A stretch of 5,501 nucleotides of DNA from Erysipelotrichaceae bacterium. GTDB taxonomy: Bacteria > Bacillota_I > Bacilli_A > Erysipelotrichales > Erysipelotrichaceae. The stretch spans positions 1 through 5,501 of the forward strand of contig JAFWFB010000024.1 of NCBI GenBank assembly GCA_017512625.1, in the 5' to 3' direction. Below are positions 4,807 through 5,501 of this stretch, one piece after another; the first letter of the stretch is position 1, and each line of letters opens with the position of its first letter. Under the pieces are notes generated by a model. That model had not been told where the DNA came from and did no database searches. It saw only the letters and a list, made by a program, of their open reading frames with translations. The position numbers and the translations under genes were made by a program.

Positions 4807-5501
4807 ATGAAAAAATTATTAGTTGTATTACTTTCATTATTAATGCTCGTTGCTTGTACCGGTGGTAAAACACCAGAAGAGCCTGAAACTCCAGATACTC
4901 CAGAAACTACTGTTGAATATCTCGGTTTCGGTAACGATTCTTATTTTGGAAGTACATCAAATGCAACCGCTGATGCGGATGGTGTTACTGAGTTTGATAC
5001 TACTTACGCTTTCGTCGCTACTGATGAAGCCGGAGTTATCACTTACGTAAAATTCGACGTTGCTCAGAACAAGGTTTCTTACGCTGCTGATGGAACTATC
5101 ACAGTTTCTGAAGACACCAGAACCAAAGTTGAAAAGCAGGGCGATTACAACATGAAGACATACGGAAATTCCGTTGGTGAACTTTATGAAGAAGTTGCTG
5201 CTCTGGAAGCTTGGCTGGTTGGTAAGACTGCTGAAGACTTAAATGCTGCTATCGACTGGCAGGATGGAAGCTCTAAGGCTACCGATGCTGACTTATTAGC
5301 AGGATGCACCATTAACATTGGTGATTTCTACAAAGCATTAGCTAACGCTGTTGCTAACAGAGTTGCTGTTGAAGGCGTTGCTGCCAAGGGTGCTGGTTCT
5401 TACACTCACTACGATGAGATCAAGAACCCAACTGCTGACGAAGATGCTACAGTTACTTTAAATACTGATATGTTCGCTGTTGCAGTAGATGCTGATGGCA
5501 A
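4807..5501 (+). CDS. Lipoprotein of unknown function, 3' end outside window
   Basis: Partial gene: 231 whole codons are visible and the frame is open at the right edge. The N-terminus MKKLLVVLLSLLMLVAC is a lipoprotein signal peptide with lipobox LVAC (residues 14-17), so Cys17 should be lipid-modified and the rest held outside the membrane. A Pro/Glu/Thr spacer follows (22-35). The next part, about 37-188, has an Asp/Gly/Thr-rich beta-like half, a TKVEKQGDYNMKTYG turn (106-120) and a helical half with ELYEEVAALEAWLVGKTAEDL (125-145), then DADLLAGCTINIGDFYKAL (160-178). From my memory of Clostridia and Erysipelotrichia proteins it resembles uncharacterised surface lipoproteins, but I cannot name a domain. 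It does not show the SGAT motif of FMN-binding domains. Residues 208-231 resemble 53-76, suggesting a second domain copy. Codon use (GCT, GTT, ACT, CCA, AGA) differs from the operon. It has its own promoter and SD, and is probably abundant. Confidence 0.88.
   Translation, partial: MKKLLVVLLSLLMLVACTGGKTPEEPETPDTPETTVEYLGFGNDSYFGSTSNATADADGVTEFDTTYAFVATDEAGVITYVKFDVAQNKVSYAADGTITVSEDTRTKVEKQGDYNMKTYGNSVGELYEEVAALEAWLVGKTAEDLNAAIDWQDGSSKATDADLLAGCTINIGDFYKALANAVANRVAVEGVAAKGAGSYTHYDEIKNPTADEDATVTLNTDMFAVAVDADG

Noticed and set aside
4850..5050. Leu/Val-rich open frame inside the lipoprotein gene
   Set aside because: It is in another frame of a gene with signal peptide, lipobox, SD and promoter; the hydrophobic composition is a frame artefact.

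Overview
The window is bacterial and is read entirely on the + strand. It looks like Bacillota, and the gene set and protein style suggest an Erysipelotrichia-like member (inference from remembered family sequences, moderate confidence). The evidence is the order nusA-ylxR-ylxQ-infB-rbfA, typical of Bacillota, purine-rich AGGAGG-type Shine-Dalgarno (SD) sites, and a NusA with a long acidic tail.

Bases 1-4722 are a tightly packed operon piece: the 3' end of nusA, ylxR/rnpM, ylxQ (L7Ae-like), infB (IF2, complete), rbfA, pgi and a small DUF1653 gene. Adjacent genes overlap or nearly touch (TAATG at 483-487 and 2866-2870, 11-base and 32-base overlaps, a 1-base gap before DUF1653), so translational coupling is likely throughout. 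The operon promoter lies upstream of the window. The first five genes serve transcription elongation, RNase P/RNA binding, translation initiation and 30S maturation. Pgi is a glycolytic enzyme and sits where truB and ribF often follow rbfA in other Bacillota.

The main anomaly is at 3199-3219. rbfA has no stop codon of its own and runs in frame into pgi, giving one 542-codon reading frame. The pgi start keeps its own strong SD (AAGGAGG, 3201-3207) and ATG (3213). A tandem TGA-TAA lies in the +1 frame at 3214-3219. One A fewer in the four-A run at 3210-3213 would restore an ordinary ATGA overlap with a full-length 115-residue RbfA. The cause could be a true fusion, a recent or variable insertion, a sequencing error, or +1 recoding.

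At 4723-4806 the operon gives way to a separate unit: a consensus-like sigma-A promoter (TTGACA, 16 bp, TAGAAT), a short hairpin near the predicted transcript start, and a good SD. These lead into a lipoprotein gene that runs off the right end. Its codon choice differs sharply from the operon, and its product appears to begin a second copy of its own extracellular domain. No mobile element, CRISPR array, tRNA or rRNA gene was seen.
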